Origin: CAMYLY01 sp036397755
GTDB lineage: Bacteria > Gemmatimonadota > Gemmatimonadetes > Gemmatimonadales > GWC2-71-9
Assembly: GCA_036397755.1 (NCBI GenBank)
Contig: DASWII010000012.1
Span: forward strand, 1-64,000
Length of the DNA stretch: 64,000 nucleotides
Direction of reading: 5' to 3'
Of this stretch, positions 27,767 to 37,500 are shown piece after piece (position 1 is the first letter of the stretch; every line of letters begins with the position of its first letter). Under the pieces are notes generated by a model. The model was not told the origin of the DNA. It made no database searches and worked only from the letters and a program-made list of their open reading frames with translations. Made by a program: the position numbers and the translations under genes.

Positions 27767-29580
27767 CCCCGTTGGCGGGGGGGATCGCCTATCTGGACGG
27801 CCCGCGGCTGCGCCGGTCGCTGCTGGCGGCGGCGGACTGGGTGGACTTGGGCCGCGAAGAGCTGAATCGAATCAACGTCTTCCCGGTTCCGGATGGGGAT
27901 ACGGGAACCAATTTCGCCATGACCCTCCGGGCCGCCGCGGAAAGCGTGCGCCCGCTCCGCCGCGCGCGCCTCGCGCAAGTCACCAAGACGATGGCGGAGG
28001 CCTGCGTGTTTGGAGCCCGCGGGAACTCCGGGATGTTGCTCTCCCACTTCCTGGTGGGCTTCCGAGAGTCATTGGGCGAAGTGACGGTCGCGTCCCCCGA
28101 GCACGTAGCCGAGGCCATGCGCGCCGGTGCGGATCACGTGTACCGGGGGTTGGATGAGCCCGTGGAGGGCACCATTATCACGGTGGCACGCGACGCCGCC
28201 GAGGCGGCGCGGGCGGCCGCGAGAGCCACACGCGACTTCCGCGACTTCATGCGGCAGGTCCTTAATCGGGCTCAAGCGTCTCTCTCCCGCACCCCCGAAC
28301 TCCTCGCGGTGCTCAAGGAGGCCGGCGTGGTCGACGCGGGCGCCAAGGGATTCGTCCGCCTGTTGGAGGGAATCGTCCGGCTCATGGACGGCGACCCGAT
28401 GGTGGCCCTGACCGACACGCCGGCCGTCACCCAGCCCGATGCCGCCGCAATGGCGAGCGTGACCGCCGACCAGGATTACCAGTATTGCACTCAGGTACTG
28501 GTGCGCGGCAACGCGCTGCCCGCGACCACCGTCGTCCGAACCAGCCTGCGCGAGCTGGGCGGGTCGATCGTTGTCCTGAGCACGAGCGACCTTTTGAAGG
28601 TCCACGTGCACACCGACCATCCGCAGCGCGTGACGGAACTGGCCCGTTCCTGGGGGGCGGTCGAATCGTCGACCGCGCAGGACATGCGCGAACAACACCG
28701 CGAACGCGCGGTGACGCAGCGGAGTGTCGCCGTCGTGGTGGATTCGACCTGCGATCTCCCCGACGAGCTGGTGGATCGGCACCGAATCGTGATCGTGCCG
28801 GTGCAGGTCATCGCGAACGGCGAGGCGCAGCTCGATCGGGTGGAGGTGCAAGCCGAAGACGTCTACCGGAGGATGCGAGCCGGGGAGACGTTCACGACAT
28901 CGCAGCCGCCACCGGGCACTATTGTCCGGGCCTTCCAGGATGCGTTGTGCGAAGCCGATCGCGTCTTGGCCTTGTTCCTCGCCGGCAAGCTCTCCGGCAC
29001 GTACCAGTCCGCCCAAACGGCGGCGGGCGCCGTCGAGGGACCCGTGACCACCTTCGACGCTCGTACTACGTCGCTGGGACTGGGTCTCTTGACCCTGCGC
29101 GCAGCGGAACTCGTCGAACAAGGGCGGCCGATTCCCGACATCGTCGCCGAGTTGGATCGCGTGCGGGACAGGTCCGGCGGGTTCTTCACGGTGGATACGT
29201 TCGACAATCTGCTGCGATCCGGCCGCGTGGGGCGCGGGAAGGCCTGGCTCGGAACCCTCCTGGACATCAAGCCGATCCTCGAAGTCACGAAGGAAGGGCG
29301 GGTGGCGCCGCTCGACCGCGTGCGGGGCCGTGACGCCCTTGTTCCCCGCATCCTGGAGCACTTGGAGCGCGTCCTGACCCCGCGTCCGCGACGCCTGCGC
29401 ATGGGTGTGGTGCATGCCGACGAACCGGACGTTGCCGCGATGTTGCGGGACGAGTTCCAGCGCCGATTCGAACCCGAGGACGTGCTGGTCCATCCGGTGA
29501 CGGCGGCCATTGGTGTGCACGTGGGACCGGGCGCTTGGGGTGTGTTTTTCCAGATCGAGGAGCCGGCGGACACGGCGTGA
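27763..29580 (+). CDS. DhaL/DAK2-DegV fusion protein (FakA joined to FakB-like)
   Basis: 605 residues. The N-terminal DhaL-type ATP-binding domain (about 1-200) shows RINVFPVPDGDTGTNFA, GARGNSGMLLSHFL and GAKGFVRLLEGIV. A middle segment (about 235-320) carries YCTQVLVRGN and LKVHVHTDHP, as in FakA. From about 322 comes a DegV fold: VVVDSTCDLPDELV, TTSQPPPGTI (fatty-acid-binding Thr-Ser region), FLAGKLSGTYQSA and LRSGRVGRGKAWLG. In Firmicutes, FakA phosphorylates fatty acids held by separate FakB (DegV) proteins; here both would be one chain. The activity is inferred from the domains. It starts at GTG overlapping rplI and ends GTGA-overlapped with rsfS. Confidence 0.88.
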   Translation: MTPLAGGIAYLDGPRLRRSLLAAADWVDLGREELNRINVFPVPDGDTGTNFAMTLRAAAESVRPLRRARLAQVTKTMAEACVFGARGNSGMLLSHFLVGFRESLGEVTVASPEHVAEAMRAGADHVYRGLDEPVEGTIITVARDAAEAARAAARATRDFRDFMRQVLNRAQASLSRTPELLAVLKEAGVVDAGAKGFVRLLEGIVRLMDGDPMVALTDTPAVTQPDAAAMASVTADQDYQYCTQVLVRGNALPATTVVRTSLRELGGSIVVLSTSDLLKVHVHTDHPQRVTELARSWGAVESSTAQDMREQHRERAVTQRSVAVVVDSTCDLPDELVDRHRIVIVPVQVIANGEAQLDRVEVQAEDVYRRMRAGETFTTSQPPPGTIVRAFQDALCEADRVLALFLAGKLSGTYQSAQTAAGAVEGPVTTFDARTTSLGLGLLTLRAAELVEQGRPIPDIVAELDRVRDRSGGFFTVDTFDNLLRSGRVGRGKAWLGTLLDIKPILEVTKEGRVAPLDRVRGRDALVPRILEHLERVLTPRPRRLRMGVVHADEPDVAAMLRDEFQRRFEPEDVLVHPVTAAIGVHVGPGAWGVFFQIEEPADTA

Positions 29581-29996
29581 GTACCGGTCGGCGCACCTCC
29601 CGTGGCACGAGCGGACGCCGACAGACTCGTGCGGCGGCGGCGGCGCTCACCCGCCGTGAGCTCGCGCTGATCGTACGGGCACTACAGGCGCGCAAGGCGA
29701 TCGATCTGCTCGTGCTCGACCTGGCGGGGGTGAGCGAGGCGGCCGACTACTTCGTTATCGCCTCGGGATCGTCGGACACGCACGTGCGATCGCTCGCCGA
29801 GCACGTGCTGGGCTCGTTGCGGGATGCGGGGGTGCGGCCCCATCATGAGGAGGGCGTCGCCGGCGGTCGGTGGGCCCTTCTCGACTTCGTGGACTGTGTC
29901 GTTCATGTCTTCCACCCAACGCTGCGCGACTACTACCAACTCGAGCGTTTGTGGGCGGATGCGGCACCCGTGGCGCTGGAGCAACTGGCCACGTAG
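29577..29996 (+). CDS. rsfS: Ribosomal silencing factor RsfS
   Basis: About 139 residues. It binds bL14 and blocks subunit joining in starvation (family knowledge). The core RKAIDLLVLDLAGVSEAADYF, VIASGSSDTHVRSLAEHV and WALLDFVDCVVHVFHPTLRDYYQLERLW are diagnostic. It has an extra basic N-terminal stretch of about 35 residues. GTG 29577 overlaps the previous stop. Its end overlaps the start of the following secreted protein by 38 bases. Confidence 0.94.
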   Translation: MSTGRRTSRGTSGRRQTRAAAAALTRRELALIVRALQARKAIDLLVLDLAGVSEAADYFVIASGSSDTHVRSLAEHVLGSLRDAGVRPHHEEGVAGGRWALLDFVDCVVHVFHPTLRDYYQLERLWADAAPVALEQLAT

Positions 29997-32900
29997 CGCG
30001 CTCGCCGCCCTCGCCTGGAGCACGGCCGTTCCCGCACCAGGCGCCGCACAGTATTTCGGCCAAAACCGCGTTCTTCGCCACGCCAGTGACTTTGCGGTCA
30101 TCGAGACCGAGCACTTCGAGGTGTTTTACCCGCGAGCCTACCGGCGCGAGGCGCTCGAAGGAGCGCAGTTCGCGGAACGGGCCTACAACCGGCTCGCGCG
30201 GCTCCTCAATCATCGGTACCGAGAGCGTCAGCCGCTCATTCTCTTCGCCTCCGAGGCGGAGTTCTACGAGAACAATGTGACTCCCGTCGGTGAAGGAACC
30301 GCGGGAGTTACCGAGCCCTACCGGCATCGGGTGCTGCTGCCGTTCGCGACCACGACCAGTGAGTTCGAGCACATTCTCGTGCACGAGCTGGTCCACCAGT
30401 TCCAGTTCGACGTGTATGCCGGGGGACGGATCGGCGCCGCCATCCCGGGGTTGATGGCCACTCGTCCGCCGCTGTGGTTCCTCGAGGGCATGGCGGAGTA
30501 CCTGTCGGTGGGTCCGATCGATCCCCAAACCGCGATGTGGCTGCGTGACGCGCTGCTGCGCCATGCCCTGCCCTCCGCCCAAACCCTGATGCGCGACGGC
30601 GGGCTCGCGCCGTACCGATTCGGTCACGCCCTGTTCGCCTACATCGGCGAGCGCTGGGGGGATGCCACGATCGGCGAGCTGCTCCAGGCCACGGCGGTGA
30701 GTGGGGTCGAGGCCGCGAGTACGCGGGTCCTTGGCCGCTCCTTGCAGGCACTCGTCGACGAGTGGCGAAGCGCGGTCGCCGCCGCCTACACGCCGCAGCT
30801 CGCCTCCCTCGAGCCTGCGCAGGCTTTCGCGACTCCGGCGCTCGTGCCCGGGCAACGGGGCACGCTGCGCATCGCTCCAGCCCTCTCACCGGACGGGCGC
30901 TATCTCGCCTATCTGTCGGAAGGCGATTCGTACTTCGTCGATCTCTACCTCGCCGACCCGCTATCCGGCCGCGTCCTGCAACGCTTGGTGCGCAGCGCGT
31001 TTCGCGCCGATTACGAGAGTCTCCGGTTCATCTACTCCGCGGCCGCTTGGTCGCCCGATGGGCAGCGGCTTGCCATGGCGGTTCGGCACGAGAACCGCGA
31101 CGACCTCGTCATCATACGCGTGCCCGACGGCACCGAACTCACCCGCATAGCGGCGCCCGTGGCCACCATCAGCACGCCCGCGTGGTCTCCCGACGGCAGC
31201 GAAATCGTGTTTGCGGGCCAAGACGGCGGGGCCACCGATTTGTTTGTCGCCACGGTGAACGGGAGCGCGATCCGTCGGCTCACCGACGACCGTTTCGCCG
31301 ACCTCCACCCCACCTGGTCTCCCGACGGGCGCACCATCGCGTTCGTCACCGATCGCCCGGACACGGCAGGTGGCCCGAGCAGCCCGCTGGCCATCGCGCT
31401 GTTGGATCTCGCGTCGGGCACGATCACTCGTGCTTCCGGCATGACGGGGAGGAACACGAACCCGCAATTCAGCCCCGACGGTCGTACGATCGCGTTCGTG
31501 TCGGATCGCACCGGGATCCCGAATGTGTTCTTGCTCGATCGCGGGCGTGACACGGTGTGGCAGCTGACCAACGTCGAGACGGGCGTCGCCGGGTTGACAC
31601 CGTATTCTCCCGCGATTTCGTGGGCCTGGCGCGCCGACCAACTGGCCTTCAGCTATTTCGGGGCCGGCACGTTCGACCTGTACGTGGCCGTGGACCCCCG
31701 CGCGTTGCGCGACAAACCGTTCCCCGCGACGGCGCCCCCGCTTGCGATCGGGCGCCTGCTGCCACCGACGGACACCGCGACGGCGCCGCCCGCCGCGGTC
31801 GCCGAGCCCTCCCGCGACGAACCTCCACTCGGATACCGGACCGTGCGGGAACTCATGGCGGCCGACGACGGGCGTCTCCCCGATACGACCACCTTCCGGT
31901 TCCGTAACTACCGGCCCGGATTGGCGCCGGAGTATGTCGGCGTCGCCTCGATCGGTTATGTGCGGGACAACTTCGGGAGCGGGGTCTACGGCGGGACCGC
32001 CATCGAGTTGGCGGACATGCTGGCAACCCACCGCGTGGTTGCCGGCTTGGAGATCAACGGTCGCATCGAAGAAGCGAGGGTGCTGGGGATGTACGCGAGT
32101 ACGGGCAAGCGGATCCAGTGGGCCGCCGGCCTCGCACAGTACCCCGTCTTCTACTACACGGGGAGCGACGTCGGGCAGGACCCGCAGGGGCGCCCGACGC
32201 TGGAGACGCATGTCGAACGCCTGATCTATCGCGAGGTCTTCGCCCAGGCCGCATATCCGCTCGATCGGTTCCGCCGCCTCGAGTTGCGTGCGCGGGGCGT
32301 CCAGGTCCGCCGCGACGTGCTGGAGTTCACCGAGCGATTTGACGACGCGCTCGGCCGCTACGGCTTCGATCGACAGACACTGAGCCTCGGCTCCGGCACC
32401 TTCACCCAACCCGCGATCGCATTCGTCTTCGACAACGCGCAAGGGTTGGCGGTCGGACCATTCTTCGGCCGGCGCAGCCGTTTCCAGTATGCCCCGGCGT
32501 TCGGCGACCTTCGCTTCCACGAAGTCCTGCTGGACTACCGGCGATACGACAACCTGACGAGCTGGCTGACCTTCGCCTCCCGCCTCTTCCTGTTCGGGCG
32601 GTATGGCGAAGCCAGCAACCAGTTTCCGGTCTTCCTCGGAACGACGGAACTCGTGCGCGGCTACACCGCCGGGTCCCTGCGCGCGCACGAATGTCGCGAG
32701 GCCGCGCGCCAAGCGACGCGGACAGGATGCGCCGCGCTGGACCGGCTCATCGGTTCCCGTGTTGCGGCGGTCAGTGCCGAGGTGCGCGCGCCGATCGTTC
32801 GGGGCGAGCGCGGCCCGCTGCCACCGGCCGAAGCCGCCGTGTTCGTCGACGCGGGCATCGCGTGGGACCGCGGATCGGCATTGGCGTTCCGCCCCGGAAC

Positions 32901-33060
32901 CGATGGGACCGCCCTGACACGGTGGCCCGTGGCATCGTGGGGAATGGCGATGCGGGTCAACATGTATGGCCTGTTCGTCCTGCGGGCGGACCTCACCCGC
33001 CCCCTCTCACGACCCCACGACAACTGGTACGTTACCCTGAGTCTTGGCCCGACGTTTTGA
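29959..33060 (+). CDS. Secreted peptidase-MA-like / PD40 propeller / beta-barrel fusion
   Basis: About 1033 residues. ATG 29959, inside the rsfS end, gives a signal peptide (SALAALAWSTAVPAPGAA, then QYFG). Residues 45-260 are a peptidase-MA-like domain with HELVH (His142, Glu143, His146) and a downstream EGMAEYL that could supply the third zinc ligand. Residues about 300-560 hold at least five PD40/TolB-type blades with (W/L/F)SPDG repeats. The C-terminal part (about 650-1033) looks like a BamA/surface-antigen barrel and ends YVTLSLGPTF with a terminal aromatic. It is probably an outer-membrane protein with periplasmic peptidase and propeller parts; the substrate is unknown. Confidence 0.8.
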   Translation: MRHPWRWSNWPRSALAALAWSTAVPAPGAAQYFGQNRVLRHASDFAVIETEHFEVFYPRAYRREALEGAQFAERAYNRLARLLNHRYRERQPLILFASEAEFYENNVTPVGEGTAGVTEPYRHRVLLPFATTTSEFEHILVHELVHQFQFDVYAGGRIGAAIPGLMATRPPLWFLEGMAEYLSVGPIDPQTAMWLRDALLRHALPSAQTLMRDGGLAPYRFGHALFAYIGERWGDATIGELLQATAVSGVEAASTRVLGRSLQALVDEWRSAVAAAYTPQLASLEPAQAFATPALVPGQRGTLRIAPALSPDGRYLAYLSEGDSYFVDLYLADPLSGRVLQRLVRSAFRADYESLRFIYSAAAWSPDGQRLAMAVRHENRDDLVIIRVPDGTELTRIAAPVATISTPAWSPDGSEIVFAGQDGGATDLFVATVNGSAIRRLTDDRFADLHPTWSPDGRTIAFVTDRPDTAGGPSSPLAIALLDLASGTITRASGMTGRNTNPQFSPDGRTIAFVSDRTGIPNVFLLDRGRDTVWQLTNVETGVAGLTPYSPAISWAWRADQLAFSYFGAGTFDLYVAVDPRALRDKPFPATAPPLAIGRLLPPTDTATAPPAAVAEPSRDEPPLGYRTVRELMAADDGRLPDTTTFRFRNYRPGLAPEYVGVASIGYVRDNFGSGVYGGTAIELADMLATHRVVAGLEINGRIEEARVLGMYASTGKRIQWAAGLAQYPVFYYTGSDVGQDPQGRPTLETHVERLIYREVFAQAAYPLDRFRRLELRARGVQVRRDVLEFTERFDDALGRYGFDRQTLSLGSGTFTQPAIAFVFDNAQGLAVGPFFGRRSRFQYAPAFGDLRFHEVLLDYRRYDNLTSWLTFASRLFLFGRYGEASNQFPVFLGTTELVRGYTAGSLRAHECREAARQATRTGCAALDRLIGSRVAAVSAEVRAPIVRGERGPLPPAEAAVFVDAGIAWDRGSALAFRPGTDGTALTRWPVASWGMAMRVNMYGLFVLRADLTRPLSRPHDNWYVTLSLGPTF

Positions 33061-33075
33061 GGCGTTCAGCCGCGC

Positions 33076-33104
33076 TTGCCTGACCTCTCCCACGCTCCTA
33101 GCTT
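33076..33104 (+). promoter_or_regulatory. Promoter placing the transcript start at a GTG start codon
   Basis: TTGCCT (33076-33081), a 17-bp spacer and TAGCTT (33099-33104). Seven bases later is 33111, the GTG of the SPOR lipoprotein gene, and no Shine-Dalgarno is present, which fits a leaderless mRNA. Confidence 0.5.
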
Positions 33105-33110
33105 CCGCGC

Positions 33111-34511
33111 GTGCATTCCCGAGTCTCCCTCACCGTGCTCCTGGCGCTCACGACCTCCTGCGGCAACGGCGCGCGGTCCAACCCGGTCAAGGATGCCCTG
33201 GCGGCGACCCGTCCGCCGGGCGAGTCCCAGATGTCGGTCGCCTTCCGCCTCCCCGGCTCCGGGCGGAATACCGGGCTGTACCGGCTTCCGGCGCTGGCCC
33301 AGGTGGCCTGGCGTTTCGAGGCGGCCAGCGCCGCACCGGCCGCCGTCGTGGGATTCGTTTCGGACGAGGACCTGGTCTACGCGCTGACGCAGCGCCAGGA
33401 GCTCGTGGCGCTCGATTTGGGCAGCGGACTGGTGCGAACCGTCGACAGTGCCGTCGCGCGTGCCGTCATGTCTCCGACGGGGGCGTTGCACATCGTCCGG
33501 ACGGACAACTCCGTGGCGCAGGTGTCGCGGCGGATCGTCACGGAATGGAATGCACGTTTTTCGGGGATCCCGGCAGCGATGCACGGCGCCGTCCGTGATC
33601 GGCTGGTCGGCGTCGTCGATACGGGAGGATCGCCGAGACTCGAACTCCTGTCGCCAGGACAGGCGTCCGGCACGACCCAACCGCTTCCCCGTGGGGAGGT
33701 CGCCTTCGCCCCGTGGGGGGACGCCGTTGCCGTGGCGACGGAGACGGGGGTCGCGATCCTGGATCCCACCGGTGATGCCGCCCCTCGACACTTCGACACC
33801 TCGACACCCGCACGTCACGTCACGTTTTCGCCCTCGGGCCACCGGCTGTACGTCACGGACGGTGAGGCACGCCTGATCGTGGTCGAGCGTTTTGAGCTTG
33901 ACGTCCTCGGCACGTTGCCGCTTCCAGAGCCACCGGCGGCGCTGCGACCGGATCCCCACGGACGATTGCTGCTCGCCGCCGGCAGCGAGGAAACCGTGTA
34001 CGTGATCGATCTCGTCACGCTGTCGGTCGTCGGTCGTGTCCGGTCGCGCTGGGGAGACGACCTCCCCAGCGTGGCCGGTGAGGGCCTGGTGCTGGCGCAG
34101 CTCGACGACGCGGTGCTGGCGGTCGACGCACGGTCGGGAGAGGAGCTGGGTCGGGTCGAATCCACTACGCGCGACCGCTGGCTGATCGCCCAATGGGATC
34201 CCCGGCGCCCGGTGCTGGAATTCGCCACGGACGTGGCGGAGACGCCGACGCCGGCCGGGCAATTGGTGTACGTGCAGGTGAGCTCCTCGCACAATCCGGA
34301 ATGGGCGCGCGACTTCGCCGAGAATCTGCGTCGCGCGGGGGTTGCCGCCACCGTGCTCCCCCCGGGGTCGAACGACGAACTGCACCGCGTCGTCCTGGGA
34401 CCGTACCGGTCGCGGGACGAGGCGGAGTCCACCGCCCGGCGACTGGGACTGCCGTTCTGGATCTTCACGCAGGACACAACGAGTAGCGACACGACGGGAG
34501 ACGGACGTTGA
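33111..34511 (+). CDS. SPOR-domain lipoprotein with YncE-like beta-propeller
   Basis: About 466 residues. GTG 33111 opens a lipoprotein signal (LTVLLALTTSC, Cys17). Residues about 60-370 have repeated strand patterns such as DLVYALTQRQELVALDLGSG, RHVTFSPSGHRLYVTDGEA and LLLAAGSEETVYVIDL, as in YncE/YVTN propellers. The C-terminal 75 residues are a SPOR domain (QLVYVQVSSSHNPEWARDF, HRVVLGPYRSRDEAESTARR), which in known proteins binds denuded glycan at the septum. A role at the division site or in the cell wall is inferred from SPOR only. It precedes smc by 34 bp. Confidence 0.82.
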   Translation: MHSRVSLTVLLALTTSCGNGARSNPVKDALAATRPPGESQMSVAFRLPGSGRNTGLYRLPALAQVAWRFEAASAAPAAVVGFVSDEDLVYALTQRQELVALDLGSGLVRTVDSAVARAVMSPTGALHIVRTDNSVAQVSRRIVTEWNARFSGIPAAMHGAVRDRLVGVVDTGGSPRLELLSPGQASGTTQPLPRGEVAFAPWGDAVAVATETGVAILDPTGDAAPRHFDTSTPARHVTFSPSGHRLYVTDGEARLIVVERFELDVLGTLPLPEPPAALRPDPHGRLLLAAGSEETVYVIDLVTLSVVGRVRSRWGDDLPSVAGEGLVLAQLDDAVLAVDARSGEELGRVESTTRDRWLIAQWDPRRPVLEFATDVAETPTPAGQLVYVQVSSSHNPEWARDFAENLRRAGVAATVLPPGSNDELHRVVLGPYRSRDEAESTARRLGLPFWIFTQDTTSSDTTGDGR

Positions 34512-34545
34512 ACGGGAACGACGACGCTATACGCAGGGGACGCCC

Positions 34546-37500
34546 ATGAAGCTCACCCGGCTCGAGCTGTCGGGCTTCAAGTCCTTTGCCGACCGCGCCG
34601 TTCTCTCGTTGCAGGAGGGGATCACGGCCATCGTCGGACCCAACGGATGCGGCAAGTCGAACATCTCCGATGCCGTGCGCTGGGTCCTGGGTGAGCAACG
34701 CGCACGGCTGCTCCGCGGCAGCCGAATGGACGACATCATCTTTCAAGGGTCGATCAAGCGCCGGCCCATCAACATCGCCGAGGTCGGATTGGTCTTCGAC
34801 AACGACGACGGATCGTTGGCGCTCCCCTACGGCGAGGTGGTGATCACGCGCCGGCTCTCGCGGAGCGGACAGAGCGACTACCTCCTCAACAATGACGCGG
34901 TGCGCCTCCGCGACCTTCAGGACCTGCTTCGCGGTACCGGACTGGGAAGCGATGCTGGTGTCGTCATCGAAGCCCAAATGATCGATCGCCTGCTGTCGGA
35001 TCGTGCGGAAGAGCGACGCTCCCTGTTCGAAGAGGCGGCGGGCATCGGCCTGTATCGCGACCGCAAGGAATCGACCGAGCGTCGGCTGCAACGGACGGCG
35101 GAAGACCTCCAGCGGCTGGACGACGTGATCTCCGAGATTCACACGCAGGTGCGCAGCCTGGCCCGGCAGCGCGGGAAGGCGGAGCGGCATGGTCAGTTCG
35201 TCTCCGAGCGCTTCGCGATCGTCATGACCCTCGCGCGCCACGACGTCGCCGGGTTCGATCGCGAGCGCGCGGCACTGGTCGCCACGTCCGCCGAACTCCG
35301 GGCCGCCCTCCCCACCTCACGGGACGCCATCCGCACCCGCACCAAACAGCGGGAGGATCGAGTCCACGAACGCGGCGCCGCCGAAGCACGGCGTACGGAG
35401 CTCGAGCGTCGTCTCGCGCAGGTCCGGATCGCGCAGGGGTCGCTCGAGAGCGATCTGCACCTGGCGGCGGAGCGGCTGGAGGACGCGAGGGCGCGGCGCG
35501 AGCGGGCGCTCAGCGAGCGAGCGGATACGGCCGGGCGCCAGGAGCGCGCCGAGGCCGAACGCGAGGCGGCGGTCGCGGAGCGCCGGGGAGCCGAAGAGGC
35601 GCGCCAGGCCGTGCAGATGGAGCTGGACCTCCGGTCGGCCGGCGAGCACGAGACGCGTGAGCGACTGGAGCAGCAGCGCGCCGCCGTGCGCGAGCTCGAA
35701 CAGGCGCTCCAGCAGCGCGCCGAACGCAGTCGCGCGCTCCAAGGTGAGCGTGCCACGCTCGAGCGGGACATCGACGACCTCACGCAGCAGGAGGGCGTGG
35801 CCGCCGGTCGGCTTGGGGAGGCCGGGCGGGAACTCGCGGCCGCGGCGGACGAGCAGCGGCGGCGGGCGGCCGACCTCGAGGTGCGATCGCGAGAGGCGCA
35901 CGAGTCCGAGACCGCACGCGAGGAAGCCCGTGAGCGCCTGCACCGTGCGCGCGAGCACGAGGCGGAGTCGCGCGCGCGTCTGCGGCGCCTCGACGAACGG
36001 CTCGCGCGGGCACAGGCGCGCCGCGAGGCCCTGGAGGCGCTGGAGCGCAACCACGAGGGCCTGGCGCCCGCCGCGCGCACCCTGCTCGAGCATCGCGAGC
36101 GATTCGACGATGGCGTCGTGGGTCCCCTTGCCGACTTCATGCGCCCTGACGCGCAGCAGGCGCCCGTGATGGAACGCCGGCTCGGGGAGTGGCTCCAGGC
36201 CGTTCTCGTTCGCGACTCGGCGACGGTACACGCCATCGCGACGTGGCACGCGGAGGTGCAACCCGGACCGCTCCTGCTCCTGCCCATCACCCCCGGGCCG
36301 CGAGGGTCCGGCTCGCGGCATGTCCACGGTGTGGCCGTGACCGAACCGGCGACCCAATGGCTCGCGGCGCTGCTCGAGGGTACGGAACCGCTCGATGGCA
36401 CGGCCACGGCCGTGCGACGACCGAACGGTGCGGTGTTCCTGTCGGCGTCCGATGTGAGTGGCCCCCTGCAACGCCGAGCGGAATTGGACGCACTCGTGCG
36501 GGAGCTGCAGGACGGCGCGACGGCCCGGGCGGATCTCGCGACCCAACTTGCACGCGCGGAGAACGACCACGCGGCGGCCGAGGTTGCCCTCGCCGCGGCC
36601 ACGGACAAAGCTTCCCAGACCAAACAGGCCTTCCGCGACGCGCAGGGACAGGCGGACGCGGCGAGCCGCCGCATGCTGCGGGCTGAACGCGAGCACGGTG
36701 AGGCAGAGGTGCTGTTGGCGCGCCTGCGCGAGCGACTGAGCGAACGCCAGGGTCGCCTCCGTGGAGCGGCCGAGGAGTTCGACGGCTCGGATGCGGAACG
36801 AGCGCGACTGGAGCAGACGTTGCAGGCGGAGCGGAGCGGGCTGGCGGATGTCGAGGCAGCGCAGGAATCGGCACGCGAGCGCCGGGTGCACTGGCAGGTG
36901 GAGGAAGCGCAGGTGCTCGCGCGCGAGCAGGCGGCACGCGAGCGCGAGGAGCGTGCGCAGCGGGAGCTCGAGGCGACGCGAGGAGAGCAGGCCGCGTTGG
37001 ACCGTGAGCTCCAGGACATCGACGCGCGGGTGGCCGAACTGAGCCGCCAGCAGAGCGAGTGGTCGGACAAGATCGCCGAGCATCGCGTGACGACCCAGGA
37101 ACTGGAAGCCGCCGTGCAGGAAGCCGAAGCCGCGGTGGCGGCGGCGGAATCCGCCGTGGTGCAGGATGAAGAAGTGCTCGAACGGAGCCGGGCTGAGCTC
37201 GACGCCATGAGCGAGCGACTGCACGCACTCGAGGTCGAGCTCACGGCACTCGACGGGCGCCGCGGCGCGCTGACCGAACGGCTCGAAGCCGAGTGGCATC
37301 AACCCATCGATCGTCTGCTTGCGGAGGCCGGCGCGGTCGAGGGCGACCCAGAGATGCTGCGCGCCCGCGCCGCCGAGTTGGCGGAGGCCATCGAGCGGCT
37401 CGGGCCGGTGAACCCGTTGGCGGTGCAGGAGCACGCGGAGGAACTCCAGCGGCTGGAGTTCCTGACGGCACAGCGCGAAGACCTGGTGGCCGCGAAGACC

